From an uncultured Tateyamaria sp. (GTDB taxonomy: Bacteria; Pseudomonadota; Alphaproteobacteria; Rhodobacterales; Rhodobacteraceae): DNA of 64,000 bases. The stretch covers positions 496,001-560,000 of the forward strand of contig NZ_CANNDS010000001.1 in the NCBI RefSeq assembly GCF_947503415.1, written 5' to 3'. A program made the position numbers and the translations under genes. Shown here piece by piece: positions 51,745 to 60,612 of this stretch. The notes beneath the pieces are model-generated. The model was not told the origin of the DNA and searched no databases. It saw only the letters and a list, made by a program, of their open reading frames with translations. Position 1 is the first letter of the stretch. Each line of letters begins with the position of its first letter.

Positions 51745-52914
51745 TTATCCCACCCGGCTCTCTTTTTCTGCCGCGTAGTTGTTTTGCGCGGTCTCCACAG
51801 CCTTTGCGTGGATCTCAGCCAGTTCCGGCCGCATCTTTTGCGCCCGCATGGCTGCGTTCATGGTTGACATGTGCTGCCCTTGGAAATGTGGGAAAACCTC
51901 GCGGGCGATAAGTTCGTAGGATTTGCGCGTCGCATCGAAATTGGCCCAGTTGTGTGCGAGCATCAGATAGGCCCCGAAGCCGCCATTGGATTGCGTCCAG
52001 AGCCGGTCAATTTGTGCCTTGCACATCTCGGGCGTGCCGATTGCCCCGAAGCCGCTGTCATTGATGAAGTCGATCATCTCCTTGGCGTTCTGCCCTGGCA
52101 TCGACATCTGCGGAAAGGCGGCGATTTCCTGAAAATAGTTGAACCAGTGTTCGATGCCATACTCCACATCGCGCCGCGCCTGTTCGGCCGTCTCGGCGAT
52201 ATGGCACAGCCCCACAAGCCGCCATTTGGACCGGTCGACCTGTTGGTTGTGGTGTTTCGCCTCTTCCTCGATCACGTCCCAATGCAGCGCAAGTGCGTCG
52301 AAACCGGCCGCTGTTGTTGCCCCGATCGAGATCAGCCCGGCTCCGTATTTGCCTGCAAGCTTCGGCCCCGTGGGCGAGGCGACTGCAGCGGTGGCCAGAT
52401 CGAAGTTGGAATAAGGCCTTAGATGCAGCCGCGCGTCTTTCAACACCCAGCGGTCGTTTTCGAAATTGACTGGTTCGTCGGAGCGCAAAAGCCGCGTAAT
52501 GATGTCCAGCCCATCGGCCAACAGCCCGCGTGTGTCCTTTTGCGACAACCCGATCATGGCCGCATCCGTGGGCAGCGATCCGGGTCCAAGTCCCAGCATC
52601 GCCCGCCCGCGCGTCAAGTGGTCAAGCTGCACGATCTTTTCTGCCACCCAAAGGGGATTGTGATAGCTGACAGATACAACGCCTGTCCCAAGTTTGATCC
52701 GCTTGGTGCGCGGAGCGGCGGTGGCGATCATCAGTTCCGGGCTGGCTGATATTTCCGATCCGGCGGAATGATGCTCGCCAAACCAAACTTCATCATAGTC
52801 GCACCGGTCCAGCCATTGCACCAGTTCGAGGTCCTGTTCGAGCGCCAAGGTCGGGTTGATCCCGGGTTTGTGAAACGGGGCAAGAAAAATGCCAAAACGC
52901 ATACGGTCGTTCAT
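51745..52914 (-). CDS. LLM-class flavin-dependent oxidoreductase (luciferase-like monooxygenase)
   Basis: The 389-residue product has the bacterial-luciferase fold: RMRFGIFLAPFHKPGINPTLALEQDLELVQWLDRCDYDEVWFGEHHS, LGTGVVSVSYHNPLWVAEKIVQLDHLTRGRAMLGLGPGSLP and GLISIGATT. It uses reduced flavin and oxygen to oxidise an organic substrate, in a group with limonene and long-chain-alkane-type monooxygenases. The ATG at 52914 has a GGGAGGA SD, better than the ORF track start 33 bases upstream. Gaps isolate it on both sides. The substrate cannot be deduced. Confidence 0.88.
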   Translation of the reverse strand: MNDRMRFGIFLAPFHKPGINPTLALEQDLELVQWLDRCDYDEVWFGEHHSAGSEISASPELMIATAAPRTKRIKLGTGVVSVSYHNPLWVAEKIVQLDHLTRGRAMLGLGPGSLPTDAAMIGLSQKDTRGLLADGLDIITRLLRSDEPVNFENDRWVLKDARLHLRPYSNFDLATAAVASPTGPKLAGKYGAGLISIGATTAAGFDALALHWDVIEEEAKHHNQQVDRSKWRLVGLCHIAETAEQARRDVEYGIEHWFNYFQEIAAFPQMSMPGQNAKEMIDFINDSGFGAIGTPEMCKAQIDRLWTQSNGGFGAYLMLAHNWANFDATRKSYELIAREVFPHFQGQHMSTMNAAMRAQKMRPELAEIHAKAVETAQNNYAAEKESRVG

Positions 52915-54048
52915 TCTTAGTCCTCCCTTAGGGTCATCCCCCATCATGCAGGATGACGCATGGTCAACCTAAGCGCGAAGGTCCCGATTCAGAAAGGATT
53001 AATCGGCGCACGTCTTGAACGTGGTCGACTATTGAGCCTGCAGACGCAGTTTCCTGCATCAGATCGTGTTTCTCACCGCATAAATCGACACAAGTATCGA
53101 TCCTCTGCACGCCGATCTTAAAGTGTATTGTAGCCTTCACTGAACGCCGGAGGTGGCCGCAACGTTGTTCCGTTCGCTTGATGCATCAATACTGTTTGAG
53201 GGCCGCGGGGGTCACGATGAAACCCTGTTGAATTACGACTTCGATGTTGGGCGGCTGCAGGAAGGTTTTCTGCTGCAACTGGTAAGAACCCGATGCCGCT
53301 TTAGGTCTCTGAGTTTACGCAATGAATGACTTCCGGCAAAAAGGCGACTTCGCTCGCCTCGCGGCAAGTGTTCCCCAGGCTTCTGACCAAGGCATCAAGG
53401 TATAACGGATGCAATTTCGGAACAGCCTGGTTTGCGGCGGTCAAAACCATGGAGTCGGTCGTTTTTAAATCTACCTCCGAAGCTAACAGAAAGCATTCGA
53501 GATTTGGGAAGGATTTGCGTTACCGGTGTACCCCACCACTGATCTAGATACTCAGGTTAAACTTAGGTCGCAGATTTATAGATCCAAATAGTTCTCAGAA
53601 GGTTTTCACAAGGCCATCCGCTATCTCCATTTCAACCCACGAAATTCTTGTAGATGCCGATCAGATTGTCTTTCGCATCAGTATGTCGGCGCCTTCGCTG
53701 TCGGATATTACGGTGCGATACCGGGCGGTGTAGGACGGCACGGCGCTGGTGAGGCGCGGCGATGTGAGTGGTATGTCGGCCAAAGACAGCATTTCAATCG
53801 TCCCAAGGCATAACGTGCTGAACGAGAAGAAAATTGGCAACTTACGGTCGAATGGCAATAAGCGCTCGTATTGGCAGAAGAGACGCATGTTTGTGCCGGA
53901 TGGTTGGTCGTAGAAAACCAAGAGCATTGCTTAGCGACGGCGGTCCGGTGCGGACAAACAGCTCGACGTTGGAAGCTGTGATCGGGCTGTTGCATAAAAC
54001 GTCGAAATACAATGGGGCGCCCGCGGCCTTACGGGCTTACCGCAACAT
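52915..54048. other. Gene-poor stretch with decayed sequence
   Basis: No intact gene is supported in 1.1 kb between the monooxygenase and the multicopper oxidase. Frames are short and stop-rich. A plausible relic of a Calx-beta-type repeat lies near 53.66-53.86 kb (separate entry). No transposase or tRNA is visible. Confidence 0.5.
53659..53870 (+). pseudogene. Possible Calx-beta domain remnant
   Basis: A plus-strand frame reads FRISMSAPSLSDITVRYRAV, an in-frame TAG, then DGTALVRRGDVSGMSAKDS. This resembles the Calx-beta repeat pattern 'F.V.LS.as..dvTV.Y.t.dGTA..g.Dy...sGt' of large secreted adhesins. The in-frame stop and lack of a start indicate decay. The match is short and was made by eye. 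Confidence 0.33.
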
Positions 54049-55476
54049 TCAAGCCACTTCGAACCACCCCATCATGCCCGACTTCTGGTGTGACAGCATG
54101 TGGCAGTGGATCATCCAGACACCGGGATTGTCCGCCACGAAAGCGATTTCCACGGTTTCATCCGCACCCACGAGGACAGTGTCGCGCACGTCGCCCGCGG
54201 TATTGGCAGACCCGCTTTGCGATTGAATCGTGAAGTGGTGCCCGTGCAGATGAATGGCGTGCGGAAATCTGGACCTGTTGGTCATCTGCATGTGAACCGT
54301 GCGCCCCAGTTCGGCGCGGAACATCGGCTCATCCATTCCGTGGGCCACGCCGTTGAAGGCCCAGACCATGCCGTTCGCAGCGAGGTCGCGGAAGTCCAAA
54401 GTGTCGCCGTGATAGCGGGCACTTTGCATTCCGCGCATGGCGCCACCGTCCATCAGCAGCGTTTCGCGCTGCGGCTCCGACAGATCCGGTGCGGGCAGTG
54501 TGCCCCATGCTGGCAAGGGCCGCACATCGGCCGATGGTGTCGCTACAGGATCGCCCTGGTGGACAAATGCGGCGATCTCCACCCAGGTGCCATTGCCGGG
54601 ATCAAGCAGCAGGCTTGCCCGAGCTTCCCCATCCATACGTCCGTCAATCACCACATCCGCCCGTTGCGCCGGGCCAAGGACAAGCGTTTCCACAGCGCGA
54701 GGCGCAATCGGGTGACCATCCAGAGCGATGACCGAAGCGGACAGGTCCGGCAGGGCGAGCGGCATGATCCTGTCGGTGGCTGCGTTGATGATCCTGAGCC
54801 GTACACGTTCGCCCGGTCGAATGCGCAAGTCGGGATAAGCCATCCCATTTACGGTGACCGTATTGCCCATGCGTCCCCCATGCGCGGCGGCGTGCAGATC
54901 ATCCCACCGACCCTCGACAATGGCGGCGGCGTCGCCCAGCAGCCAATCATCCAGAACCAGCACCAGCTCGCGCGTTGCAGCGCCCAGCTCTCCCAGCCAC
55001 GGGTCGCGATCTTCGACGATCAGCGGCCCGGCCAGCCCACGTGCGACCTGTTCGGTACTGCGATTGTGCGAATGATACCAATAGGTTCCGGGATCGGGCG
55101 CAATGAAGTCATACTCGAAACTGTCGCCGGGCAGCACGGGGGCTTGGGTCAGTGGGGCCGCACCATCCATCCCGTTCTCGATGCGGATACCATGCCAGTG
55201 CACCGCCGTGGCTTGGGGCAGATCGTTCTGCAGTCGGTACCTGACCCGTTCCCCGGCCCTTACCCGTATCTCTGGCCCGGGTACTGTTCCGAAGCTGTCT
55301 GTTGCGTAAGCCCAAACGGGCGTTTCCGGAAACCCGGTCGGGGCGAGTTGCGCAAGTGCCGGGGCCGCGCGCAATATCGGCAGGTCGGTTCCCGCGAAAG
55401 GGGTCCGCGCCAGCAGAACCGATCCGCCAAGGGCGGCGGTGCCTTGCAGAACGGCGCGTCTGGTGAATGGGCGCAT
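54049..55476 (-). CDS. Tat-exported multicopper oxidase
   Basis: The product is 475 residues with a Tat leader (FTRRAVLQGTAALGGSVLLA) and three cupredoxin domains. All copper sites are visible: HWHGIRIENG, WYHSHNRSTEQ, HAIHLHGHHF and MIHCHMLSHQKSGMMGW. It oxidises Cu(I) or organic substrates in the periplasm using oxygen, as CopA/CueO-type enzymes do. The ATG at 55476 is the Tat start; the ORF track begins 92 codons upstream within the copD gene. It is the last gene of the copper cluster, after copD. Confidence 0.92.
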   Translation of the reverse strand: MRPFTRRAVLQGTAALGGSVLLARTPFAGTDLPILRAAPALAQLAPTGFPETPVWAYATDSFGTVPGPEIRVRAGERVRYRLQNDLPQATAVHWHGIRIENGMDGAAPLTQAPVLPGDSFEYDFIAPDPGTYWYHSHNRSTEQVARGLAGPLIVEDRDPWLGELGAATRELVLVLDDWLLGDAAAIVEGRWDDLHAAAHGGRMGNTVTVNGMAYPDLRIRPGERVRLRIINAATDRIMPLALPDLSASVIALDGHPIAPRAVETLVLGPAQRADVVIDGRMDGEARASLLLDPGNGTWVEIAAFVHQGDPVATPSADVRPLPAWGTLPAPDLSEPQRETLLMDGGAMRGMQSARYHGDTLDFRDLAANGMVWAFNGVAHGMDEPMFRAELGRTVHMQMTNRSRFPHAIHLHGHHFTIQSQSGSANTAGDVRDTVLVGADETVEIAFVADNPGVWMIHCHMLSHQKSGMMGWFEVA

Positions 55477-55490
55477 GATCGGGCTCCTTG

Positions 55491-56369
55491 TTAGAGGTTG
55501 ACTGGGGGCGTGGTGATGGATGCCAGCGCCGCCGTGGCCATCAGGATAAGCAGCACGGCGATAGCCTCGAAGTAGATCGACCGGCGCAGATGGATTGCGG
55601 CGGATGGTGCGCCGCGGGCAAGCGCCGGGACAAGGCGCCACTTGTTGAACGCGGCAATGATCATCAGCCCCGTCACGATGATGAGCTTCATCAGAAGCGT
55701 CCAACCGTAAGCGGTGGTGAAGAGTGCGACCAGCGAACCGGTCATCAGCCACGCGAAGGTCGCGCCCACGAGGATCAGTAGCGCGACAGTCACGCTGGCG
55801 ATCTGCCCAAACCGGTGGAGCAGCGCAGCCCCGCCCGCGTCTTTGGCTGCGTGCCGCAAGGGGGCCAGAGCGCCGACCCAGAAGGCCGCCGCCAGAAGGT
55901 GGAGGGTCAAGAGCGACGCAAGAAGCCAGCGAGGATCCCCGAGCGCATGCCCCACAGAAGTGTAGGATACGCCGATCATCGCCGCCCCAACCAGACCTGC
56001 CACAAGGCCAGCGATGCTGTCGAACATCGCCGTAAAAACCAGCGCGGTCCCTACGCTGTGCCAGACTGCGGCGGTCCCAAGAGGGCTGTCCCAGACAAAG
56101 CCCAGCATCATCGGATCGAACGCCCCTTGCAGTCCCATCCCCGAGATACGCCCGGCACGGATGCCAAAGCGGACAGCCAATATTGCCAGACCAATCAGCG
56201 CGGCCACAATTGCGATCTTGCGGGCAAGGCGACGCACATCGGTTGGAGCCTCAGGGAACGCGGCAAGGAAAAGGGGCCCTCCCATCGCCAAGAGCGCCGC
56301 GCCATAGCCTGCAGCTTTGGCGATGATGGCTGCAATGGCCCATTCGTCGATCGGAGCCAGCCCCTCCAT
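55491..56369 (-). CDS. copD: CopD-type copper resistance membrane protein
   Basis: The 292-residue multi-pass protein has about eight helices (AAIIAKAAGYGAALLAMGGPLFLAAF, WLLASLLTLHLLAAAFWVGALAPL, VTVALLILVGATFAWLMTG). HLLAAAFWVGALAPLRHA is the CopD family core, with His residues likely binding copper. It is thought to move copper across the inner membrane together with CopC. The ATG at 56369 is five bases after the copC stop; the ORF track extends back through copC. Confidence 0.88.
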   Translation of the reverse strand: MEGLAPIDEWAIAAIIAKAAGYGAALLAMGGPLFLAAFPEAPTDVRRLARKIAIVAALIGLAILAVRFGIRAGRISGMGLQGAFDPMMLGFVWDSPLGTAAVWHSVGTALVFTAMFDSIAGLVAGLVGAAMIGVSYTSVGHALGDPRWLLASLLTLHLLAAAFWVGALAPLRHAAKDAGGAALLHRFGQIASVTVALLILVGATFAWLMTGSLVALFTTAYGWTLLMKLIIVTGLMIIAAFNKWRLVPALARGAPSAAIHLRRSIYFEAIAVLLILMATAALASITTPPVNL

Positions 56370-56374
56370 GACAA

Positions 56375-56719
56375 TCAATCCGCGACTGTGAAGCCAAACG
56401 TGCCCTGCATCGGGTGCCCGTCCGCCGACAAGCCCCGCCAGTCGACCGTATAGGCACCGTGCGGCAGATCGGCGGGTGGCATGGCGCGAAACTCGGTCAC
56501 GGGATCCATACCGGTCTCGCGCGCGACGGCGACGTCCCCAGCGGGCCCGGTCATTGTAATCGCGGTCACGCGCATCGGCGCATCGAACCGCAGTTCGATA
56601 ACCTCGACCTTTTCCATCGTGGCATCGTTCGCAGGTGTCGTCTGTTCCGCTTTCGAGTGCGCCCAAACTCCGGTCGCCATCGCGGCGAGAGCAAGAGCGG
56701 CAAAGAGGGTCTGTCTCAT
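56375..56719 (-). CDS. copC: CopC-type periplasmic copper-binding protein
   Basis: This encodes 114 residues. The signal peptide (LFAALALAAMATGVWA) is cut before AHSKAEQTTPANDATM, whose N-terminal His is the expected Cu(II) ligand. The rest is a small beta barrel (VEVIELRFDAPMRVTAITM, LPHGAYTVDWRGLSADGHPMQGTFGFTV). Length and pattern fit CopC. The start at 56719 overlaps the cytochrome c stop by 4 bases. It delivers copper to CopD. Confidence 0.88.
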   Translation of the reverse strand: MRQTLFAALALAAMATGVWAHSKAEQTTPANDATMEKVEVIELRFDAPMRVTAITMTGPAGDVAVARETGMDPVTEFRAMPPADLPHGAYTVDWRGLSADGHPMQGTFGFTVAD

Positions 56720-57180
56720 TTTCGGTTCTCCATTGCGGTGTGGCGGGCGCGGATGTCCTCGGGCCACGTGGATTTGATATAGCTCAGAACGGCGATGATT
56801 TCGTCATCCGTCAGGACGCCTTCATAGATCGGCATGTTCGAGGCATAGTCAGGGTCATTGATCAACGCGCCCACGCCGTACTTGGTCAGCCGAAACAAGG
56901 TGTCGCCGTCGTGGTGCCATGTGTGGCCGGTTTCGTCATGGGGCGGCGCGGGAAGCCGTCCGTCCGCCTCCGGGATCCGCCAGTTCGCTTGCCCCTCAAG
57001 TTCAGTACCGTGGCACGAGGCGCAGGACGCGTCATAAACGGCGGCTCCGGTTTTGATGACCTTGGGATCGGTATCGCGCAAGACGACCCTGTCCATCTCT
57101 GCCGAGACTGCGCCCAAGGAGTAGAATGCCACCGTCAACACGACCACGCTGGCACCTGCGGTCCAAATGGCGCGCCTCAT
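56716..57180 (-). CDS. Monoheme cytochrome c
   Basis: The product is 154 residues with an N-terminal membrane/signal helix (IWTAGASVVVLTVAFYSLGA). It has one heme-binding site, CASCHGTELEGQANWR, with a likely axial Met in NDPDYASNMPIYEG. The C-terminal helix DDEIIAVLSYIKSTWP is typical of class I cytochromes. It overlaps copC and the DUF411 gene by 4 bases each, so it belongs to the copper operon. It may accept electrons from Cu(I) oxidation or pass them to an oxidase. Confidence 0.9.
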   Translation of the reverse strand: MRRAIWTAGASVVVLTVAFYSLGAVSAEMDRVVLRDTDPKVIKTGAAVYDASCASCHGTELEGQANWRIPEADGRLPAPPHDETGHTWHHDGDTLFRLTKYGVGALINDPDYASNMPIYEGVLTDDEIIAVLSYIKSTWPEDIRARHTAMENRK

Positions 57181-57674
57181 AGACCCGCCCGATGGAATAC
57201 CACACCCTTGCCCGCAGTGCCGCCAAACGCGATGACATCATATTGTGCGGTTGGATCAGTTCCCATGCCGGGCGATCCTGCGGGCATGCCGGGCACGGAA
57301 ATGCCGGTGATGGCGGGACGTTCTTCCAGCAACTTTTGAACTGCTGCAAACGGCACATGCCCCTCTACCACATAACCGTCGATCATAGCCGTGTGACAGG
57401 CCCACAGATCGCCGGGGATATCCATGTCGAGTTTGATCGTCACCACATCAGCGGTGTCGGTGATGTCAATGTCGTACCCCTCCTCACGGGCCAACGCGAC
57501 CCACGCCCCGCAGCAGCCACAGGTGGGGCTTTTGGTAACGTGCATTGTTCCGGGTTCGGCCATGTTGGAATGGCCATCCGCAAGGGCCATGTCGCCCCAC
57601 CCAAAGGATGCGACCCACAGGGCCAATGCGGTGGTTGAGGCAATAGACGTGAGACCTGTCTTGATTGCTGTCAT
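57177..57674 (-). CDS. DUF411 periplasmic metal-binding protein
   Basis: The product is 165 residues with a signal peptide (ALALWVASFGWGDMALA). MHVTKSPTCGCCGAWVALAREEGYDI, DLWACHTAMIDGYVVEGHVP and GISVPGMPAGSPGMG are the signature blocks of DUF411, found in copper and cobalt/zinc resistance clusters. The Cys and Met residues are probable Cu(I) ligands. A GAGAGGAAC SD supports the ATG at 57674 over the much longer ORF. It is the first gene of the tightly coupled series DUF411-cytc-copC-copD-MCO. Confidence 0.9.
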   Translation of the reverse strand: MTAIKTGLTSIASTTALALWVASFGWGDMALADGHSNMAEPGTMHVTKSPTCGCCGAWVALAREEGYDIDITDTADVVTIKLDMDIPGDLWACHTAMIDGYVVEGHVPFAAVQKLLEERPAITGISVPGMPAGSPGMGTDPTAQYDVIAFGGTAGKGVVFHRAGL

Positions 57675-57783
57675 AGCGTGTTCCTCTCGAAAGAATTGCG
57701 CCGATCTGGTTCGGCACCGGGCAAAGCCCGTCTTGATGTCATTGATTGGATTTACGCCGCACCCCGACAGGGTCCGGCAGACA

Positions 57784-58098
57784 TCACACCGCGCGGGGCG
57801 GGTCGAGAGGACCTGAAGGATTGATACCATCCGGCAGGACGCCCACCGCGCAAAACACCGTGTCGTGCGCGGATGGTGCCGCGCCGTGCAGGTCCGCTGC
57901 AGGAAGTACCGCCGCCAGGATATGGCACGATTGGGCGCGTTCGGTGCTATCCACGCAGCACGGGGGTTGGTCGTCGGGCATATGCTCACCGCCCGCATGA
58001 TGATGCCCCGCCATTGGCATGTGGCTCGCCTCCGCCACTCCGGAGAGTGGTGCGGACAATGTCACGAGGACAATCAAAAGAAGGCGAAACAAACCCAT
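57784..58098 (-). CDS. Small His/Cys-rich secreted protein
   Basis: The product is 104 residues with a signal peptide (LFRLLLIVLVTLSAPLSGVAEA). It has a metal-ligand-rich core: HMPMAGHHHAGGEHMPDDQPPCC, then further Cys and His (SCHILAAV, TVFCAVGV). This resembles DUF2946-type proteins of copper clusters. It lies 109 bases upstream of the DUF411 gene on the same strand. A copper-buffering role in the periplasm is likely. Confidence 0.72.
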   Translation of the reverse strand: MGLFRLLLIVLVTLSAPLSGVAEASHMPMAGHHHAGGEHMPDDQPPCCVDSTERAQSCHILAAVLPAADLHGAAPSAHDTVFCAVGVLPDGINPSGPLDPPRAV

Positions 58099-58167
58099 GA
58101 GATATACCTACATGCCGTTTGTGGACGTATGCAAGCAACCGTTGGGCGTTGCCCAGAGCCGAGACCA

Positions 58168-58740
58168 CTAATGTCCGTGCACGTCCTCACCACGCGCCAT
58201 TTTCAGATGGTGCGCGCGATGGTGGTCCTGACTGGCCATCAGGCCGAAGAAGCCCAAGCCCCTAATCCGCGCGACAACCGCAGGATTATCGCTCGTCACA
58301 TGTAGGTCCACACCTGTGTCAGTGTTCTTCGCCTCAACGCTCCAGCGCTCATCGAGAGCAAGCTGTGCCGCATGGGCTGGCACCATCCGGCGCAAGGCGG
58401 CGACAGTCGTTGCGTCCCCGGTCGCGGATGCGATGATCCCGTTGGGCAGCGACGATTGTGTGACAATGGCATCTGTCACCAGACGGTCCATGTCGATCAA
58501 ATGCGCCCGCAAACCCGTCAAATCGACGCGCGACCAATCCGTGGTCGGATCAGCCTCCAACACGCGCACAACTTCGGACAGGGCTGCGAAGGCGCCTTGC
58601 CCGGGTTCTGTCAGCACGGCATCGACCGGAGCCTGATCGTGCGACGTGTGCTTCGTTCCATGGACGTGGCTGGTTTGCGCAATTGTAGACGCCGCGCCCC
58701 CGATCAGGGCTATCGCCGTCAAGATGAGTGTCGCCCGCAT
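58168..58740 (-). CDS. Secreted His-rich protein of unknown function
   Basis: The 190-residue product has a signal peptide (RATLILTAIALIGGAASTIAQ). His clusters at both ends (TSHVHGTKHTSHDQ, DHHRAHHLKMARGEDVHGH) could bind copper or zinc. The middle is mostly helical with an alpha-beta end (WSVEAKNTDTGVDLHVTSDNPAVVARIRGLGFFGLM). I cannot name the family. It is probably the first gene of the copper operon and diverges from the Crp/Fnr-type regulator gene. Confidence 0.78.
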   Translation of the reverse strand: MRATLILTAIALIGGAASTIAQTSHVHGTKHTSHDQAPVDAVLTEPGQGAFAALSEVVRVLEADPTTDWSRVDLTGLRAHLIDMDRLVTDAIVTQSSLPNGIIASATGDATTVAALRRMVPAHAAQLALDERWSVEAKNTDTGVDLHVTSDNPAVVARIRGLGFFGLMASQDHHRAHHLKMARGEDVHGH

Positions 58741-58807
58741 TCCGTGCCTCCTGTGAATGACCGGGACACTCTATGCCAGCAGCACCGATGACTGTATGAT
58801 CTCTATC

Positions 58808-59326
58808 ATGTTCACTTGGCTTGATGTTTTCGATGATGCGCCCGTTCAAAAGATCGAGAAGGGCACAGCCCTGTTTCACCGCGAAGACCTGGTGCAACAC
58901 ATGTACCTGGTGCGCAGCGGCGCAGTCGCTTTGGAGCGCGCAATGGCAGATGGCACGTCCCTCACCTTGCATGTTGCGACATCGAATATGGCGCTGGCCG
59001 AGGCGTCGTTGTTTGCCAACACCTATCATTGTGACGCGGTGGCTAGGGCGCAGTCCTTCGTGGCCAAGCTTCCACGTGCAGATTTCCTAACCATCTTCAG
59101 GAACCGCCCGGATGCCGCGTTGAGCCTGATCGAAACCCACGCAAGAGAAGTGCAAGCACAGCGGGCGCGGATCGAAATCCTGCGCTTGCGTCGCGTTTCC
59201 GACCGGCTGGATGCATGGCTGGATCTGTATGGTGAACCGGCAAAGGGTGAATGGATCCGCGTGGCCGAGCAAATCGGCGTATCGCCACCGGCGCTCTATC
59301 GTGAGTTGGCAAGGCGACGTGCCTGA
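58808..59326 (+). CDS. Crp/Fnr-family regulator
   Basis: The 172-residue protein has an N-terminal cupin-like effector domain (KIEKGTALFHREDLVQHMYLVRSGAVALERAMADGTSL) and a short C-terminal HTH (GEWIRVAEQIGVSPPALYRELARRRA). It lacks Fnr cysteines and the full cAMP pocket, and is shorter than typical members (about 220), so the effector is unknown. Candidate starts are ATG 58808 and ATG 58796; neither has a clear SD. It is divergent from the copper genes and may control them. ATGAT-CTCT-ATCAT at 58796-58809 is a possible operator over the start. Confidence 0.82.
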   Translation: MFTWLDVFDDAPVQKIEKGTALFHREDLVQHMYLVRSGAVALERAMADGTSLTLHVATSNMALAEASLFANTYHCDAVARAQSFVAKLPRADFLTIFRNRPDAALSLIETHAREVQAQRARIEILRLRRVSDRLDAWLDLYGEPAKGEWIRVAEQIGVSPPALYRELARRRA

Positions 59327-59745
59327 CACGTAGACTTGGCGACTTCAGGCTTCTGCAGGTCATTGCGTGACGCGGCCCGGAAATCCGTGAAGCTACCGTC
59401 TGGCGGCTATTCCCGACCCGCCCAATACTGCCCTTGCACCTAGCCGCAGATTCTGCGCCGTCGTCCAACTCTACAAATGCGAATTGGCGTCGTGGGAGGT
59501 CACCGGACTCCAGAAAATCAACAGTGAAGACACTAAGCCTGTCGACCATGTGCAAGCATCGTTCTCTAAATGTGTAGCAGGCATGCTGGTGGTCGCCTCG
59601 GCTCCTACTGGCCATGCAAAGACAGCGTCAACACACGGCGCTATTCAATTTGTCAAAGCCTGATAATCGACTAACGTGTGCAAGCAGTGGATGAAATTCC
59701 ATGACTTCGGGACTGCCGTTGAAACAAAAAAATAGGGAGAAACGT
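59327..59745. other. Intergenic stretch before the amino-acid transporter operon
   Basis: No gene is visible over about 419 bases. It must hold the promoter of the ABC importer operon. The last 15 bases contain the SD TAGGGAGAAA. Confidence 0.5.
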
Positions 59746-60555
59746 ATGAAAAACCGATTCTTAGCAGGTGTTGCCACAACACTCTTGGCCTCCGCATTGA
59801 GTGTCGCCGCAGCAAGTGCCGACGTGCTCGACACCATAAAGGAACGTGGGACGCTCATCGTGGGAGTCAAAGCGGACTACAAGCCGTACGGGTTTCTGGA
59901 CACCTCCGGCAATGTGATCGGTATTGAACCGGATCTTGCAAAGGACGTAGCCGACAAATTGGGTGTGGCCATCGAATACGTGCCTGTTGTCAGCTCCAAC
60001 AGGATGCAGTTTCTTGAGCAAGGCAAGATCGACTTGATGATCGCCACGATGACCGACAGACCGGATCGCCGTGAGGTCGTGTTGATCCCCGACCCCAACT
60101 ATTACTCATCCGGGACCAACATTCTTTCACTGAAAAGCCTTGGCTTGACCGAGTGGGAGGATCTGCGGAACAAGCCGGTCTGCGGTATTCAAGGCGCGTT
60201 CTACAACAAAGCCACATCGCAAAACTACGGCGCCGAGATCGTTGCATTCAAAGGTACGGCGGAGGCTTACTCGGCATTGAAGGCAGGCAACTGCGCTGCG
60301 TTCGTCTATGACGACAGTGCAATTGTCGCCAAAACAAATGACCCGGAATGGGCCGATTACGAGATGCCGCTCCAGACCATTGACGATGCGCCATGGGGTC
60401 TGGCGGTTGCATTGGGCGAGGAAAACTTTGCGCAGATGATGAGCGATATGATCATCGACTGGCACAAAACTGGCCGCATCCTCGAGCTTGAGACCAAATG
60501 GGGTGTCACCAATACACCATTCGCCAAGGCGATGAACGAAAAATACAATCAATAA
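59746..60555 (+). CDS. Amino-acid ABC importer periplasmic binding protein
   Basis: This is a 269-residue family-3 binding protein with a signal peptide (KNRFLAGVATTLLASALSVAAASA). TIKERGTLIVGVKADYKPYGFLDTSGNVIGIEPDLAKDVADKLG and DLMIATMTDRPDRREVVLIPDPNYYSSG are family landmarks and include the Arg/Asp pair that holds the amino-acid backbone. The ATG at 59746 has an AGGGAGAA SD 7 bases upstream. It is followed by a strong hairpin and two permease genes. The ligand is probably a polar or acidic amino acid, not determined. Confidence 0.9.
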   Translation: MKNRFLAGVATTLLASALSVAAASADVLDTIKERGTLIVGVKADYKPYGFLDTSGNVIGIEPDLAKDVADKLGVAIEYVPVVSSNRMQFLEQGKIDLMIATMTDRPDRREVVLIPDPNYYSSGTNILSLKSLGLTEWEDLRNKPVCGIQGAFYNKATSQNYGAEIVAFKGTAEAYSALKAGNCAAFVYDDSAIVAKTNDPEWADYEMPLQTIDDAPWGLAVALGEENFAQMMSDMIIDWHKTGRILELETKWGVTNTPFAKAMNEKYNQ

Positions 60556-60561
60556 CAATGG

Positions 60562-60594
60562 GATATCGGGGCGGGCACCGCTCGCCCCGATATC
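60562..60594 (+). promoter_or_regulatory. Intercistronic hairpin after the binding-protein gene
   Basis: GATATCGGGGCG and CGCCCCGATATC form a perfect 12-bp stem around a 9-base loop, seven bases after the stop. The right side is not followed by a T-run. It resembles the hairpin behind matP and probably sets high expression of the binding protein relative to the permease. Confidence 0.75.
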
Positions 60595-60612
60595 ATCTTC
60601 GGGGGAGCAGGC

